Below are positions 14,932 to 23,423 of a DNA stretch of 37,349 bases, in pieces. Below the pieces are notes generated by a model. The model searched no databases. It was not told the origin of the DNA and saw only the letters and a program-made list of their open reading frames with translations. Origin of the DNA: a virus. Numbering within the stretch: position 1 is the stretch's first letter; every line of letters begins with the position of its first letter. The DNA is taken from the IMG/VR virus record IMGVR_UViG_3300006078_000003, positions 1 to 37,349 of that record; one strand, 5' to 3'. A program made the position numbers and the translations under genes.

Positions 14932-16185
14932 ATGGCGGCGTTAAAGGGAATAAAAATACCAAAGAAAAAGGCAAGATTGAAGGCCAGAAGAAGGATTGGC
15001 AATACTGAAGTAGATTGGACAGATTCGATGGAACTGACTGGTATTGAATATCATAAAAAGAGAACAGCCGCATTTAACATGTATTATCGTGAATTCAAGT
15101 CAGCTGATTTGGTTTCGAGTATATATAAGTGGATGAAAAACAATGGATACACCTCAGATGAAATTAAGTTTGCAAAGAATGGGAATGGTAAAGTTTCTGT
15201 ACAGACGAGTATTATAGCAAGATGCTTGGTTAACGGTATGCCAGACCTACATGAAGGCCACAATACTTATTGGACAGGATTAGATGGCACGATGTCAGAT
15301 ATCAAACCGGCCAGTGAATATGTTATTGACGCTGTTAAAAAATCTATAGAATATGGCAAGGAGTGTGTAGAAGAAGAAAAAGAAGCAGTCAAAAAATTCA
15401 AGCCAACAATTAAGCAGGTAATGACAGCTACGTCTATAAGCATGGCGAGCAGGATTGATGATTTTGTAGAAGGATTCATTGATGGCGATAAAACCTTAAA
15501 AATTGCTAAGTTTGACCCTGTAAAGATACTGCATGAGGTACAAGCAAAGGCAAACCATGCTCGTATTATTAAATCTTTTTATATACACACATATGATGAT
15601 TTTGTTAAATTGAATAGCATACCAAAATCAAGTGAGTTGAAAAATATGTCAGAGCTTGAATACGATGAATGGGATCAGATTGGAGAAAATTATAATCACT
15701 TGTCAAAAAAGCAAATAAAGGATTATACGACGATCTATACGAAAATTATCAATGCATGCGATATTATTACTGCTGAATCGAAAAGTACCCGTAAACCGAG
15801 GATTACAAAGCCTAAGAGCCCTGAAAAGGTAGTTAGTAAACTTAAATTTAAGGCAAGTGATACAGAATACGGCATTGCGAGTGTCCCACCACACAAGTTG
15901 GTCGGAGCGGTCATGGCTGTGATATTCAACTGTAAAACTAGAAAGTTAGGAGTGTATGTTTCAGAAGATGCAGATGGCTTCACAGTTAAAGGTACATCAT
16001 TGAAAAGATTTGATGAAAACAAAAGTATGCAGAGGACTGTTAGAAAGCCAGAGAACTTATTTTCAGAATATAAGAGACTAACAAAACCTCGATCGTTAAA
16101 GATGTTTAATTCGTTAACTACTACTGAAAAGAAATTAAACGGTAGATTTAATATTGACACTATTCTATTGGCTGTATTTGAATAA
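14932..16185 (+). CDS. Hypothetical protein with basic N-terminus (417 aa)
   Basis: The N-terminus is very basic (K-K-K-A-R-L-K-A-R-R-R), consistent with nucleic-acid binding. A helical middle has Glu/Lys-rich stretches (about 145-160), and the C-terminal third holds Y-G-I-A-S-V-P-P-H-K-L-V-G-A and L-G-V-Y-V-S-E-D-A-D-G-F-T-V-K-G, a beta-rich segment. No known fold was recognised. Its own consensus early promoter, inside an otherwise late region, argues for a non-structural role such as DNA binding or host takeover. gaggatgat provides the ribosome-binding site. The downstream gp13 late box overlaps its stop codon. Confidence 0.7.
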   Translation: MAALKGIKIPKKKARLKARRRIGNTEVDWTDSMELTGIEYHKKRTAAFNMYYREFKSADLVSSIYKWMKNNGYTSDEIKFAKNGNGKVSVQTSIIARCLVNGMPDLHEGHNTYWTGLDGTMSDIKPASEYVIDAVKKSIEYGKECVEEEKEAVKKFKPTIKQVMTATSISMASRIDDFVEGFIDGDKTLKIAKFDPVKILHEVQAKANHARIIKSFYIHTYDDFVKLNSIPKSSELKNMSELEYDEWDQIGENYNHLSKKQIKDYTTIYTKIINACDIITAESKSTRKPRITKPKSPEKVVSKLKFKASDTEYGIASVPPHKLVGAVMAVIFNCKTRKLGVYVSEDADGFTVKGTSLKRFDENKSMQRTVRKPENLFSEYKRLTKPRSLKMFNSLTTTEKKLNGRFNIDTILLAVFE

Positions 16186-16188
16186 ATA
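16181..16188 (+). promoter_or_regulatory. Late-promoter-like AATAAATA overlapping a stop codon
   Basis: AATAAATAC includes the TAA at 16183-16185. The predicted start near 16194 leaves a leader of about 12 nt containing taggag before the gp13 ATG (16206). Confidence 0.6.
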
Positions 16189-16205
16189 CGATAATAGGAG
16201 ATATT

Positions 16206-16943
16206 ATGAGCGTTGTAAACAAATTAATTAAAGAAATGGAACTTCGCCTCGGTGGAGGCATGGTAGATGTTGAACTTGATCCAGAACATTATGAATTATC
16301 AATAACGAAGGCTGTTGAAAAATATAGACAACGTGCTGAGAATAGTGTAGAGGAAAGCTTTTTGGCCTTGCCATTGGTAAAGGAGGTAAGTGAATATACT
16401 TTACCAAATGAGGTTATAGAAGTTCGAGATATTTTTAGACGTACTACTGGTATTAGTAGTGGTTCAGGTAATGATATAGAACCATTCCAAGCAAACTACT
16501 TAAATACATATCTATTAGGAAGTCATAGCACTGGTGGCTTAGCTTCTTTTGATTTCTTACAACAACATCGAGAAACACTTGGTAGATTATTTGGAGCAGA
16601 GTTAATGTTTACTTGGCGCCCACAATCACATAAGTTAATTATTCAAAGAAAAATGAAAGCTGATGATGAATGTATATTACATGTCTATAATTATCGTCCA
16701 TTGGATGAATTGATAAGTGATACGTATGCTGGTCCGTGGTTAAAGGATTACGCATATGCACATGTTCGCTTAATGTTAGCAGAGGCACGTGGAAAGTTTA
16801 CACAGATAGCAGGCCCACAGGGCGGTACTACTATGAATGCTGATCAATTGCGTACAGACGCACAGCAAGAAATTGATAAATTAGAAACAGAACTTACATT
16901 ATATAATGATGGATCTGTTGGTTTAGGATTTGTGATCGGATGA
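16206..16943 (+). CDS. 13: gp13-like neck protein
   Basis: The product has 245 residues, close to T4 gp13 (about 300). The family pattern is visible: an N-terminal helix followed by V-D-V-E-L-D-P-E-H-Y-E-L-S-I-T-K-A-V-E-K-Y, a strand pair ending L-P-N-E-V-I-E-V-R-D-I-F, and a C-terminal helix W-L-K-D-Y-A-Y-A-H-V-R-L-M-L-A-E-A-R-G-K-F followed by G-P-Q-G-G-T-T-M-N. gp13 forms part of the neck below the portal. Here it is on the opposite strand from gp14 and gp15, whereas T4 has 13-14-15 in one direction. The ATG follows taggag by 5 nt. Confidence 0.8.
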   Translation: MSVVNKLIKEMELRLGGGMVDVELDPEHYELSITKAVEKYRQRAENSVEESFLALPLVKEVSEYTLPNEVIEVRDIFRRTTGISSGSGNDIEPFQANYLNTYLLGSHSTGGLASFDFLQQHRETLGRLFGAELMFTWRPQSHKLIIQRKMKADDECILHVYNYRPLDELISDTYAGPWLKDYAYAHVRLMLAEARGKFTQIAGPQGGTTMNADQLRTDAQQEIDKLETELTLYNDGSVGLGFVIG

Positions 16944-17608
16944 TATTGGGAAAATATCATTGCACCATTGATGAGATTACATACGATAGGCTTGAGTTAT
17001 TAGATTTCTATAACGATCATAAACATAATATCATGGATTATGGTGATTATATGCAGTTTCTATCGCCATGGAAGAGAGAATTCAAAAATAAACCAGGAAT
17101 GCATTCTATCGCTGTATTAAAGACTGAAGGAAAGGAAATGTTAGAATATCCAGTAATTCAGAAGTATATAAGCATGTTTAACTTTGAAAAACCTATTCAA
17201 CCACGTGATGTCGATATTATTCATTATAATCCCGGTTTTTCGTTTCATCCACATACTGATCATTATATGCAGTGTGGAATAATGTTACCAATAATACCCG
17301 AAGATACCGGTGTACCTATTAGTTTTTATAGTAGAGATGGGGTAACACCTGTCCCTAATACTAATTATGAATGGGCTACAAGCGGAGATAACCCTGGCGT
17401 ACTACAGCCTGGATTTACTGATGATGATATAGAATACCAACATCATTATAGCAATAAGCATCCAACACTGTTTAATGGGCTACAGATACATGGAGTCCCT
17501 ACTGTTACTGAAGAACGAGCATATCTGCGCATAAAAGTAATAGGAGAACCGTTCGAAAGTGTAATAAGTAAGTTAGAATTAGGCACATTTTGTAACCCAT
17601 CTAAATAA
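16940..17608 (+). CDS. 2OG-Fe(II) dioxygenase-like protein
   Basis: The product has 222 residues and its ATG overlaps the gp13 stop by 4 nt (ATGA). The Fe-binding facial triad is visible: H-T-D at 105-107 in F-H-P-H-T-D-H-Y, and His184 in L-Q-I-H-G-V-P, with Arg193/Arg197 in E-E-R-A-Y-L-R-I positioned to bind 2-oxoglutarate. This is the pattern of the 2-oxoglutarate/Fe(II) oxygenase superfamily. It is more diverged from the four neighbouring paralogues than they are from each other. The substrate is unknown; translation coupled to a neck gene suggests late expression. Confidence 0.75.
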   Translation: MILGKYHCTIDEITYDRLELLDFYNDHKHNIMDYGDYMQFLSPWKREFKNKPGMHSIAVLKTEGKEMLEYPVIQKYISMFNFEKPIQPRDVDIIHYNPGFSFHPHTDHYMQCGIMLPIIPEDTGVPISFYSRDGVTPVPNTNYEWATSGDNPGVLQPGFTDDDIEYQHHYSNKHPTLFNGLQIHGVPTVTEERAYLRIKVIGEPFESVISKLELGTFCNPSK

Positions 17609-17650
17609 TCATTAATATATTTACGTATAATATTTTTAAGGCTTGTTCTG

Positions 17651-17658
17651 TATAAATA
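17651..17658 (+). promoter_or_regulatory. T4-type late promoter (TATAAATA)
   Basis: A perfect box with predicted start near 17664. It overlaps an upstream in-frame ATG (17660) and thereby supports the ATG at 17693 as the true start of the next gene. Confidence 0.8.
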
Positions 17659-17692
17659 TATGAGTAAATATATTTATAGGAGAAAAAAAGCT

Positions 17693-18376
17693 ATGTCAAA
17701 AATAACACTATTGCGTGATGAAAAAATAACGCAACAAGCAGTAATTGAATCAAAGCAGGAAACAAAATTTATGGATGCTCAATATTTCTTTCAAGGCGCT
17801 GGAGATATAGTACCATTAAATATTTGGATGCCTGAGAATGCGTTGGCTGAAGTAAAAGCACTTCATGCAGATAAAGAAGCACACGCTATGTCAAGAAATG
17901 AAAGTGATACAGATGATCACAATTCATATAAAAAAGGCGGAATTGACCTTAAAGAAGTACCATCTAATTGGGGAATCCCAACACATGCTGGCACTGTTGG
18001 TAGTTTAGCATATGATAAGGGAGACTTTTTATTCCCACACCGTGACAAATGGCACAATGTTCAAGAGAACGGTGAATTAAGAGGAAATGGCGGTAATGGC
18101 GTTCGTTTAATTTGTTTTTTAAATAAAACAAGTCCTACAGAATTTCATTTTGTAGTAGATGGCAAGATCACAGTATTAGAGCCTGGACGTTGGTACGCGG
18201 TTAACACTCAACGAGTACATTATGGTTTTAGTTTCGTAGATGACGTATACCACGTTGGTTGTGAACTAAAATTTAATGAAGAGAATAGACAAGAAACATC
18301 TAAGTTCCTTTTAACTGCTCTTGAATTTAACCAACCATTCAACGACCGTAAGGGTGTTGATTGTACACGTAATTAA
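17693..18376 (+). CDS. Fe(II)/2OG oxygenase-like protein, paralogue 1
   Basis: The start at 17693 is set by aggag (17678-17682) and by the late box, whose transcript begins after the earlier ATG at 17660; the product is 227 aa. Metal-site residues are His116-Arg-Asp118 in L-F-P-H-R-D-K-W and His176 in R-V-H-Y-G-F-S-F, in a double-stranded beta-helix context (V-R-L-I-C-F-L-N, F-H-F-V-V-D-G, G-R-W-Y-A-V-N-T). The layout resembles the aspartyl/asparaginyl hydroxylase type, but I see no clear Arg after the distal His to bind 2-oxoglutarate. It ends D-R-K-G-V-D-C-T-R-N, shared with the next gene. Confidence 0.7.
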   Translation: MSKITLLRDEKITQQAVIESKQETKFMDAQYFFQGAGDIVPLNIWMPENALAEVKALHADKEAHAMSRNESDTDDHNSYKKGGIDLKEVPSNWGIPTHAGTVGSLAYDKGDFLFPHRDKWHNVQENGELRGNGGNGVRLICFLNKTSPTEFHFVVDGKITVLEPGRWYAVNTQRVHYGFSFVDDVYHVGCELKFNEENRQETSKFLLTALEFNQPFNDRKGVDCTRN

Positions 18377-18391
18377 TAAAGGAGATTTGAT

Positions 18392-19027
18392 ATGAGTCAA
18401 GTAATAGTAGACGCTGATTATTTTTTTGCTAAGGCAGGAAATATTATAGCGTTAGATCAATGGCTTCCTGAGAATGTAATTGACCAGATTGATGCATTAA
18501 ATGCTGATCAGTCAAAACATTTAAGATGGAGAGAAGAAAACGACAATTTAGATGGAAACGATGACCACGCTGGTAACAAGTATGGCGTTGAATATAATCA
18601 TGTTCCTACAGGATGGGGATTACCAGATCACGCTTCAACTGTTTCTTATCTTGGTTATGATAAGGGAGATATGCTTGCCCCACACAGAGATAAATGGAAG
18701 AGTACAGCAAGAAGAATTGATGCAAATGGTTACATTAAACCAAACAACGGAATGCGTTTAATAAATTTTGCAAACGCTACAAAATCAACAGAATTTCATT
18801 TCGTAGTTGACGGTGAGATATTCCAACCAGAACCAAGAAGATGGTATGCTATAAACACACAATTAGTACACTATGGTTTTAGTTTTGTTGATAATGTTTA
18901 TCACATAACAGCAGATATTACATTTAAAAAGGATCATAGAATGGAGTCTATTAATTATCTTTTAGATAATATGGAATATTCACAAGATCCAATGGATAGA
19001 AAAGGTGTAGATTGTTCTAGAAACTAA
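18392..19027 (+). CDS. Fe(II)/2OG oxygenase-like protein, paralogue 2
   Basis: The product has 211 residues and starts 15 nt after paralogue 1, with aaggag upstream. It is a clear tandem duplicate: Y-F-F-A-K-A-G-N-I-I-A-L near the start, P-H-R-D-K-W with ligands His98 and Asp100, E-F-H-F-V-V-D-G, W-Y-A-I-N-T, His160 in L-V-H-Y-G-F-S-F, and the end D-R-K-G-V-D-C-S-R-N. Conserved metal ligands suggest both copies are active or bind a shared target. The C-terminal Cys, conserved in both, is not part of the metal site. A terminator hairpin follows. Confidence 0.7.
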   Translation: MSQVIVDADYFFAKAGNIIALDQWLPENVIDQIDALNADQSKHLRWREENDNLDGNDDHAGNKYGVEYNHVPTGWGLPDHASTVSYLGYDKGDMLAPHRDKWKSTARRIDANGYIKPNNGMRLINFANATKSTEFHFVVDGEIFQPEPRRWYAINTQLVHYGFSFVDNVYHITADITFKKDHRMESINYLLDNMEYSQDPMDRKGVDCSRN

Positions 19028-19048
19028 ACAAAGTTTTATAAAACAAAC

Positions 19049-19075
19049 AAAAAAGGTACTACGGTACCTTTTTTA
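19049..19075. terminator. Bidirectional rho-independent terminator
   Basis: aaaaaaggtac (19049-19059) pairs with gtacctttttt (19064-19074) around tacg, giving a U-tract on either strand. It sits between convergent genes ending at 19027 (plus) and 19082 (minus). Confidence 0.9.
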
Positions 19076-19081
19076 ATCTGT

Positions 19082-19675
19082 TCAATATTCTTTAGTCATT
19101 GGCAACATTCGCATTATTGTTTTAAGATTCCATTCATTGAGTGGGAGTGACATTACAATATGATAGATGTCATCACTAAACGTAAATGACCCGTGGGTTT
19201 TTCTTGTATTTAAAACATAGGGAACTCCGGGTTTAAATTTGATTAGGTTATCGTCAAGAAAAAACATCCAATCAGTATCATCGGTTCCATTCAATGGTAC
19301 AAAAATTCTAAACTGTTCATTAAACCGCCAAGCATCACGGTGTGGTCTGAAAAAAGAACCACTATTTAATTTGACAGCTCGACATCTTGCTAAAGAGTCA
19401 AATTTATTAAAAAAATCTACAAGTGATGGACAATTATGTAGATTTTCGTTACCCAATTGTCCAAACGAGTGTTTTTTAGTACTATCTCGATCATAAGATA
19501 GTTCTAGATCGTCGATTGGTCCATTCAGGTTGATAGCTTCCTTGTTACCATGTGTTGGAATCCATTGGGTGATATTTTTTAGTTCGCTAATAGTGTCCTC
19601 ATTGAATTTATAATCTAATTCAATGATATCACCATATGAACTTAGAATACTATGAAGACTTTGTACAGTATGCAT
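19082..19675 (-). CDS. Fe(II)/2OG oxygenase-like protein, paralogue 3 (minus strand)
   Basis: The product has 197 residues on the opposite strand from its relatives. It keeps F-F-R-P-H-R-D-A-W (His112, Asp114), a W-M-F-F-L-D-D-N strand, P-Y-V-L-N-T-R-K and His161 in K-T-H-G-S-F-T-F, then D-D-I-Y-H-I-V. It differs from paralogues 1 and 2 in the N-terminal half and lacks the C-terminal G-V-D-C motif. The ATG is supported only by frame and by a late-like box on the minus strand (19704-19711); no strong Shine-Dalgarno sequence was seen. Convergent with paralogue 2, sharing the terminator. Confidence 0.65.
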   Translation of the reverse strand: MHTVQSLHSILSSYGDIIELDYKFNEDTISELKNITQWIPTHGNKEAINLNGPIDDLELSYDRDSTKKHSFGQLGNENLHNCPSLVDFFNKFDSLARCRAVKLNSGSFFRPHRDAWRFNEQFRIFVPLNGTDDTDWMFFLDDNLIKFKPGVPYVLNTRKTHGSFTFSDDIYHIVMSLPLNEWNLKTIMRMLPMTKEY

Positions 19676-19703
19676 TTATATATTATGTAGTTATGTATAT
19701 ACT

Positions 19704-19711
19704 TATTTATT
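19704..19711 (-). promoter_or_regulatory. Late-promoter-like AATAAATA (minus strand)
   Basis: The minus-strand AATAAATA predicts a start near 19698, 23 nt before the paralogue 3 ATG. It is nearly back-to-back with the plus-strand box at 19716-19723. Confidence 0.4.
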
Positions 19712-19715
19712 TAGG

Positions 19716-19723
19716 AATAAATA
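19716..19723 (+). promoter_or_regulatory. Late-promoter-like AATAAATA
   Basis: GAATAAATAC predicts a start near 19729, followed by tggaga and the ATG at 19744. It supports that ATG over the upstream in-frame start at 19636. Confidence 0.55.
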
Positions 19724-19743
19724 CATATTATGGAGATAAAGAT

Positions 19744-20307
19744 ATGTTAGCAGTTGATTTTCACACTTTGTATGGTGATGTGACACCATTGGCTATTTTT
19801 ACCGAATTAGTTCCGCTAGATATGTCGTTGGTCAGAGATGTTCAATATGGTGAAGAATATACTGGAAATAAAACAGTATATCGATATTCATCACCTCCGC
19901 CTGAGATGAATCTGCCCGATAATATTGTTACCAACAAAGCAGTACGTGTTGAAAGTAATCAAGGATCATTTTTCTTACCACATCGTGATTTTATTGGGAA
20001 TGGTATAGATGGCGGAGTTGAACGGGTCAGACTAACATGCTTTGTGAATAATTCGCATCCAGAGGAATGTAGTTTCATTGTAGATGGAAAATTACAACAC
20101 TTTGAAAATAGACGATGGTATGCTTTGAATCCAAGAAAAACTCATTATTCATTTACTCTTAAAGATAATACGGTTCATTATGTAGTAAATATTGATATAA
20201 GTGATGAAACAACTGCATCTTGGTTACATAATAATATTAAATATGTAGGAGCTGCATATTCTAGTCCAGAACGGACAATGAATAGTTCGAGACAAGGGAC
20301 AAAATAG
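19744..20307 (+). CDS. Fe(II)/2OG oxygenase-like protein, paralogue 4
   Basis: The start at 19744 is chosen because tggagat lies 7 nt upstream and a late box precedes it; an earlier in-frame ATG (19636) would run through the divergent promoter region and add a hydrophobic stretch. The product has 187 residues: S-F-F-L-P-H-R-D-F (His80, Asp82), V-R-L-T-C-F-V-N, S-F-I-V-D-G-K-L, R-R-W-Y-A-L-N-P-R-K and His134 in K-T-H-Y-S-F-T-L. It combines features of paralogues 1/2 (strand sequences) and 3 (N-P/T-R-K-T-H). Its stop TAG overlaps the next gene's GTG by 1 nt. Confidence 0.68.
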   Translation: MLAVDFHTLYGDVTPLAIFTELVPLDMSLVRDVQYGEEYTGNKTVYRYSSPPPEMNLPDNIVTNKAVRVESNQGSFFLPHRDFIGNGIDGGVERVRLTCFVNNSHPEECSFIVDGKLQHFENRRWYALNPRKTHYSFTLKDNTVHYVVNIDISDETTASWLHNNIKYVGAAYSSPERTMNSSRQGTK

Positions 20308-20819
20308 TGGACGGTAAATTCTTGACATTTATTGTAGGGATTCCAGGATCAAAAACACACACGCTATTGCGTTCATTGTATTCCGAAGATACGTTGATAT
20401 ATTCTGAAAATAAAAATACTGATCGTTCATTACTCTTTCAAAAGTTTCCAAATCATGTTACATATATAACACCTGACGGAATAAAAATTCCGCATATGTT
20501 TGATAGAATGCGACATATTGAAAATGAGGATACTGCTTGGGATGATATTAATAATAGATTAGGTGAGATATATAAAAAATATAAGAAACAAGTATTAATA
20601 GCTACACATACCCCGATGAATGAAGTACGTTCTCGATATCCAAAGTCGACAATATATTATATTGAGGTTGATATCAATGATATTAACGAATGCCATGCCC
20701 GACATGCAAAGTTCAAAAAATATCATTGGAATAATTTTCATGAGTTTAATGTGGGATATCAGAGAATGATACAATCTAAAAAATACGCCGACCATATTAT
20801 AGAATATTCTGTATTGTAA
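20307..20819 (+). CDS. P-loop-like hypothetical protein
   Basis: The 170-residue product starts at a GTG that shares a base with the previous stop (TAGTG), with aaggga about 10 nt upstream. Near the N-terminus, F-I-V-G-I-P-G-S-K-T-H-T-L-L resembles a nucleotide- or PAPS-binding loop but is shorter than a canonical Walker A. Then Q-V-L-I-A-T-H-T-P and T-I-Y-Y-I-E-V-D look like alternating strands of a P-loop fold (kinase or sulfotransferase type). Translational coupling to oxygenase paralogue 4 suggests a linked job. The fold is tentative and the function unassigned. Confidence 0.5.
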   Translation: MDGKFLTFIVGIPGSKTHTLLRSLYSEDTLIYSENKNTDRSLLFQKFPNHVTYITPDGIKIPHMFDRMRHIENEDTAWDDINNRLGEIYKKYKKQVLIATHTPMNEVRSRYPKSTIYYIEVDINDINECHARHAKFKKYHWNNFHEFNVGYQRMIQSKKYADHIIEYSVL

Positions 20820-20874
20820 GCGACATATTAACTATGTAGTTAAAGCCTGTAAAAGCACGTTTTTACTGATATAA

Positions 20875-20882
20875 TATAAATA
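20875..20882 (+). promoter_or_regulatory. T4-type late promoter for gp18 (TATAAATA)
   Basis: A perfect TATAAATAC with predicted start near 20888, followed by aaggag (20932-20937) and the gp18 ATG (20947). Confidence 0.85.
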
Positions 20883-20946
20883 CTTGTATATGTCGATCTA
20901 GGTAGATTCGGCACTACAATCATCATAAATTAAGGAGATATCTCAC

Positions 20947-23397
20947 ATGGCAAATCTTGTTTCACCTGGAGTACAGGTATCAATTACAGATGAGTCAGTA
21001 TATGGTCCTGCTGGTGCTGGTACCGTTCCAATGATTTTCATTGCGACCGGCCAGGACAAAGTAGATCCAACTGGTACTGAATCAGACGGAATTGCAAAAT
21101 ATACAAAAAAGGAAAACGCTGGAAGCCCAGTTTTAGTTACATCACAAAGAGAATTAACACAATACTTTGGAGACATTGATTTCTTTAAAGAGAGTGGAAC
21201 AGTGCTTCAAGGTGATGAAACAAACGAGTATGGCTTGTTAGCGGCATATAGTTTTTTAGGTCAAAGTTCAGCGGCATGGATTGTGCGTGGCGACACTGAT
21301 TTAACAGGCATGCGTCCAGTCGGAGCAGAGCCTACTGGAAATCCAGCAAATAATACGTATTGGGTAAACCCAACAACCAGTTCTTTTGGTATATTTGAAT
21401 ATCAATTAGTAGCAGGCGGATCTTTAGGTTCTTCTGGAGAGTGGACATTAATTGACCCTACGGTTGTGATAGTTACTAGTCCAACAGCAGGCGCATCGAC
21501 AGTGACTGTAGTAAACGGTGAGTATTTAGTAGAATTAGTAAATGATAACACGGACACAACTGTAATATATTACGTTGGTGTTGGTGGAGTATGGACTGTG
21601 TTAACAACAGCCACGTTTGCTCCTCACTATTCTGAACCTACGTCACCGACAGTTGGTGATGTTTGGGTAAAGACTACAATGCCAGGTAATGGTGTTGATT
21701 TTGATATTTCATTATTTACTGATGATACAGGCTTTATAAGCAAAACACCAGTATATTCACAACTTACTGACCCAACAGGCACAACATCAGATGTATTTGC
21801 TGATGGATCAGCGGCAGTCGCGCGTGTTTTAATGTCTGGAGATATTTTCTTAAACCACGGTGGTGGATCAATAACTATTAAAAGATTTGATGACTTTAAT
21901 TCAGAATGGGATAATATTAGTACTGATTCTGCAACTTCAACTGGCGGACACACGGCAGTTATTAGCATAACTCAACCGACAGGTACACCAACAGATGGTG
22001 CTATGTGGTTTGATGATAGTGTTGACGGGTTAGCAGTATATGAGGTATCTTTAGACGCAGGCGTTCAGAAATGGTTAGCAGTTAGTGGAGTTCAATATGC
22101 TACATCAGCGCCAACTACTGATTTATCAGGCGCCGCTCTTGCAGAGGGTGATTATTGGATTGATACAAACGCAGAAACATATCCTACAATGTATAGACAT
22201 AATGGTACATCGTGGAAGTTAAAAGACAATACAGATCAAACTACAAGTAATGGTGTTGTATTTGGTGATTTAACAGCAAATGCTACAACGGGTGGAACAT
22301 TTGAAACAGATTTATTAGATACTGCTCCAGATTCATTAATATTCCCGGTAGGTACAACTGCTGTAAATATGTGTCGTTCATCTAATACAGTACGTGTATA
22401 TGATGCATCAGCTACTACTTCTTGGAAGTGGAGAAACGAAGCAGGAAACGCAGTAGACGGCGCTGGCAACTTTGGTAGTGCAGCACAGCGTAAAGTTACT
22501 GTAACAGCATTACAAAAAGCATCAACTAGCGATACATTGCGTGAAGAAACAGTTCAATTTAGATTAATTTCAACTCCTGGTTATTCAGAGTTATTTGATG
22601 AAATGGTAACATTAAACAGCGACCGTAATGAAACGGCATTTATTATTGTTGACGCACCATTTAAGAAAACGCCTAATGAAGCACTTGAATGGATTCAAGG
22701 CACGAAGGCAGCAGAAAACGGCAATGATGGTTTAGTTGGAAGAAATACATACGCAGCGGCATATTATCCGAGTGTATTAACAACTAATCCTTCAACTGGC
22801 GATAGCGTTGTTGCTCCAGCATCACATAGTATATTATATACATATGCTTATAGTGATAACGTTAGCTTCCAATGGTTTGCTCCAGCAGGTATGACACGTG
22901 GTGTTGTACAGAATGCGAGTAACGTTGGTTATATTGATAGTGAGAATGAATTTGTTGCGGTAGCAGTTAATCAAGGACAACGTGATGCAATGTATGAAAA
23001 CAAGCTAAACCCAATTGCTAGATTTGTAGCAGAAGGTATTATTGTTTACGGTCAGAAGTCTTTACATCCTAACGCTAGTGCGTTAGATCGTGTAAATGTT
23101 GCTCGTTTGACAGCATACTTGCGTGAGAGATTTGCTGTTATTGGTAGACCTTACTTATTTGAAGCAAATGACGAAAATACAAGAGTTAATGCGAAAGCTA
23201 CGTTTGCTGGATTCATGAATAATATTTTAGCCCAACGTGGTGTGTATGACTTTGTTGTAGTATGTGATACTACAAATAATACGCCGGCACGCATAGACGC
23301 AAATGAATTATACATTGATGTTGCAATTGAGCCAACTAAAGCAGCTGAATTTATATACATTCCAGTACGTATAGTTAATACTGGTGAACTTGGCTAA
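20947..23397 (+). CDS. 18: Tail sheath protein (gp18-like)
   Basis: The product has 816 residues (T4 gp18 is 659). The start M-A-N-L-V-S-P-G-V-Q-V is the sheath hallmark. The C-terminal domain from about residue 690, with N-P-I-A-R-F-V-A-E-G-I-I-V-Y-G-Q-K-S-L and R-L-T-A-Y-L-R-E-R-F, matches the contractile-sheath core that links subunits. Residues about 122-425 are an expanded, surface-type insertion containing four loose copies of a P-T-x-G-D-x-W...W beta module. Sheath subunits polymerise around the gp19 tube and contract on infection. It has a strong ribosome-binding site and a perfect late promoter; a terminator-like hairpin follows. Confidence 0.95.
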   Translation: MANLVSPGVQVSITDESVYGPAGAGTVPMIFIATGQDKVDPTGTESDGIAKYTKKENAGSPVLVTSQRELTQYFGDIDFFKESGTVLQGDETNEYGLLAAYSFLGQSSAAWIVRGDTDLTGMRPVGAEPTGNPANNTYWVNPTTSSFGIFEYQLVAGGSLGSSGEWTLIDPTVVIVTSPTAGASTVTVVNGEYLVELVNDNTDTTVIYYVGVGGVWTVLTTATFAPHYSEPTSPTVGDVWVKTTMPGNGVDFDISLFTDDTGFISKTPVYSQLTDPTGTTSDVFADGSAAVARVLMSGDIFLNHGGGSITIKRFDDFNSEWDNISTDSATSTGGHTAVISITQPTGTPTDGAMWFDDSVDGLAVYEVSLDAGVQKWLAVSGVQYATSAPTTDLSGAALAEGDYWIDTNAETYPTMYRHNGTSWKLKDNTDQTTSNGVVFGDLTANATTGGTFETDLLDTAPDSLIFPVGTTAVNMCRSSNTVRVYDASATTSWKWRNEAGNAVDGAGNFGSAAQRKVTVTALQKASTSDTLREETVQFRLISTPGYSELFDEMVTLNSDRNETAFIIVDAPFKKTPNEALEWIQGTKAAENGNDGLVGRNTYAAAYYPSVLTTNPSTGDSVVAPASHSILYTYAYSDNVSFQWFAPAGMTRGVVQNASNVGYIDSENEFVAVAVNQGQRDAMYENKLNPIARFVAEGIIVYGQKSLHPNASALDRVNVARLTAYLRERFAVIGRPYLFEANDENTRVNAKATFAGFMNNILAQRGVYDFVVVCDTTNNTPARIDANELYIDVAIEPTKAAEFIYIPVRIVNTGELG

Positions 23398-23423
23398 ATA
23401 ACAAGCCCAGGTTAAACCTAAAG

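Noticed and set aside
17660-17692. Upstream ATG for oxygenase paralogue 1
   Set aside because: It precedes the predicted start of the late transcript; ATG 17693 has its own aggag.
19673-19682. Minus-strand TATAAATG as a late promoter of paralogue 3
   Set aside because: It overlaps the proposed ATG, so the transcript would start inside the gene; the box at 19704-19711 fits better.
20821-20895. 8-bp inverted repeat (cgacatat / atatgtcg) enclosing a gtaaaa/ttttac hairpin before gp18
   Set aside because: The long AT-rich loop and weak stems give no convincing terminator or operator; it is noted only as possible structure.
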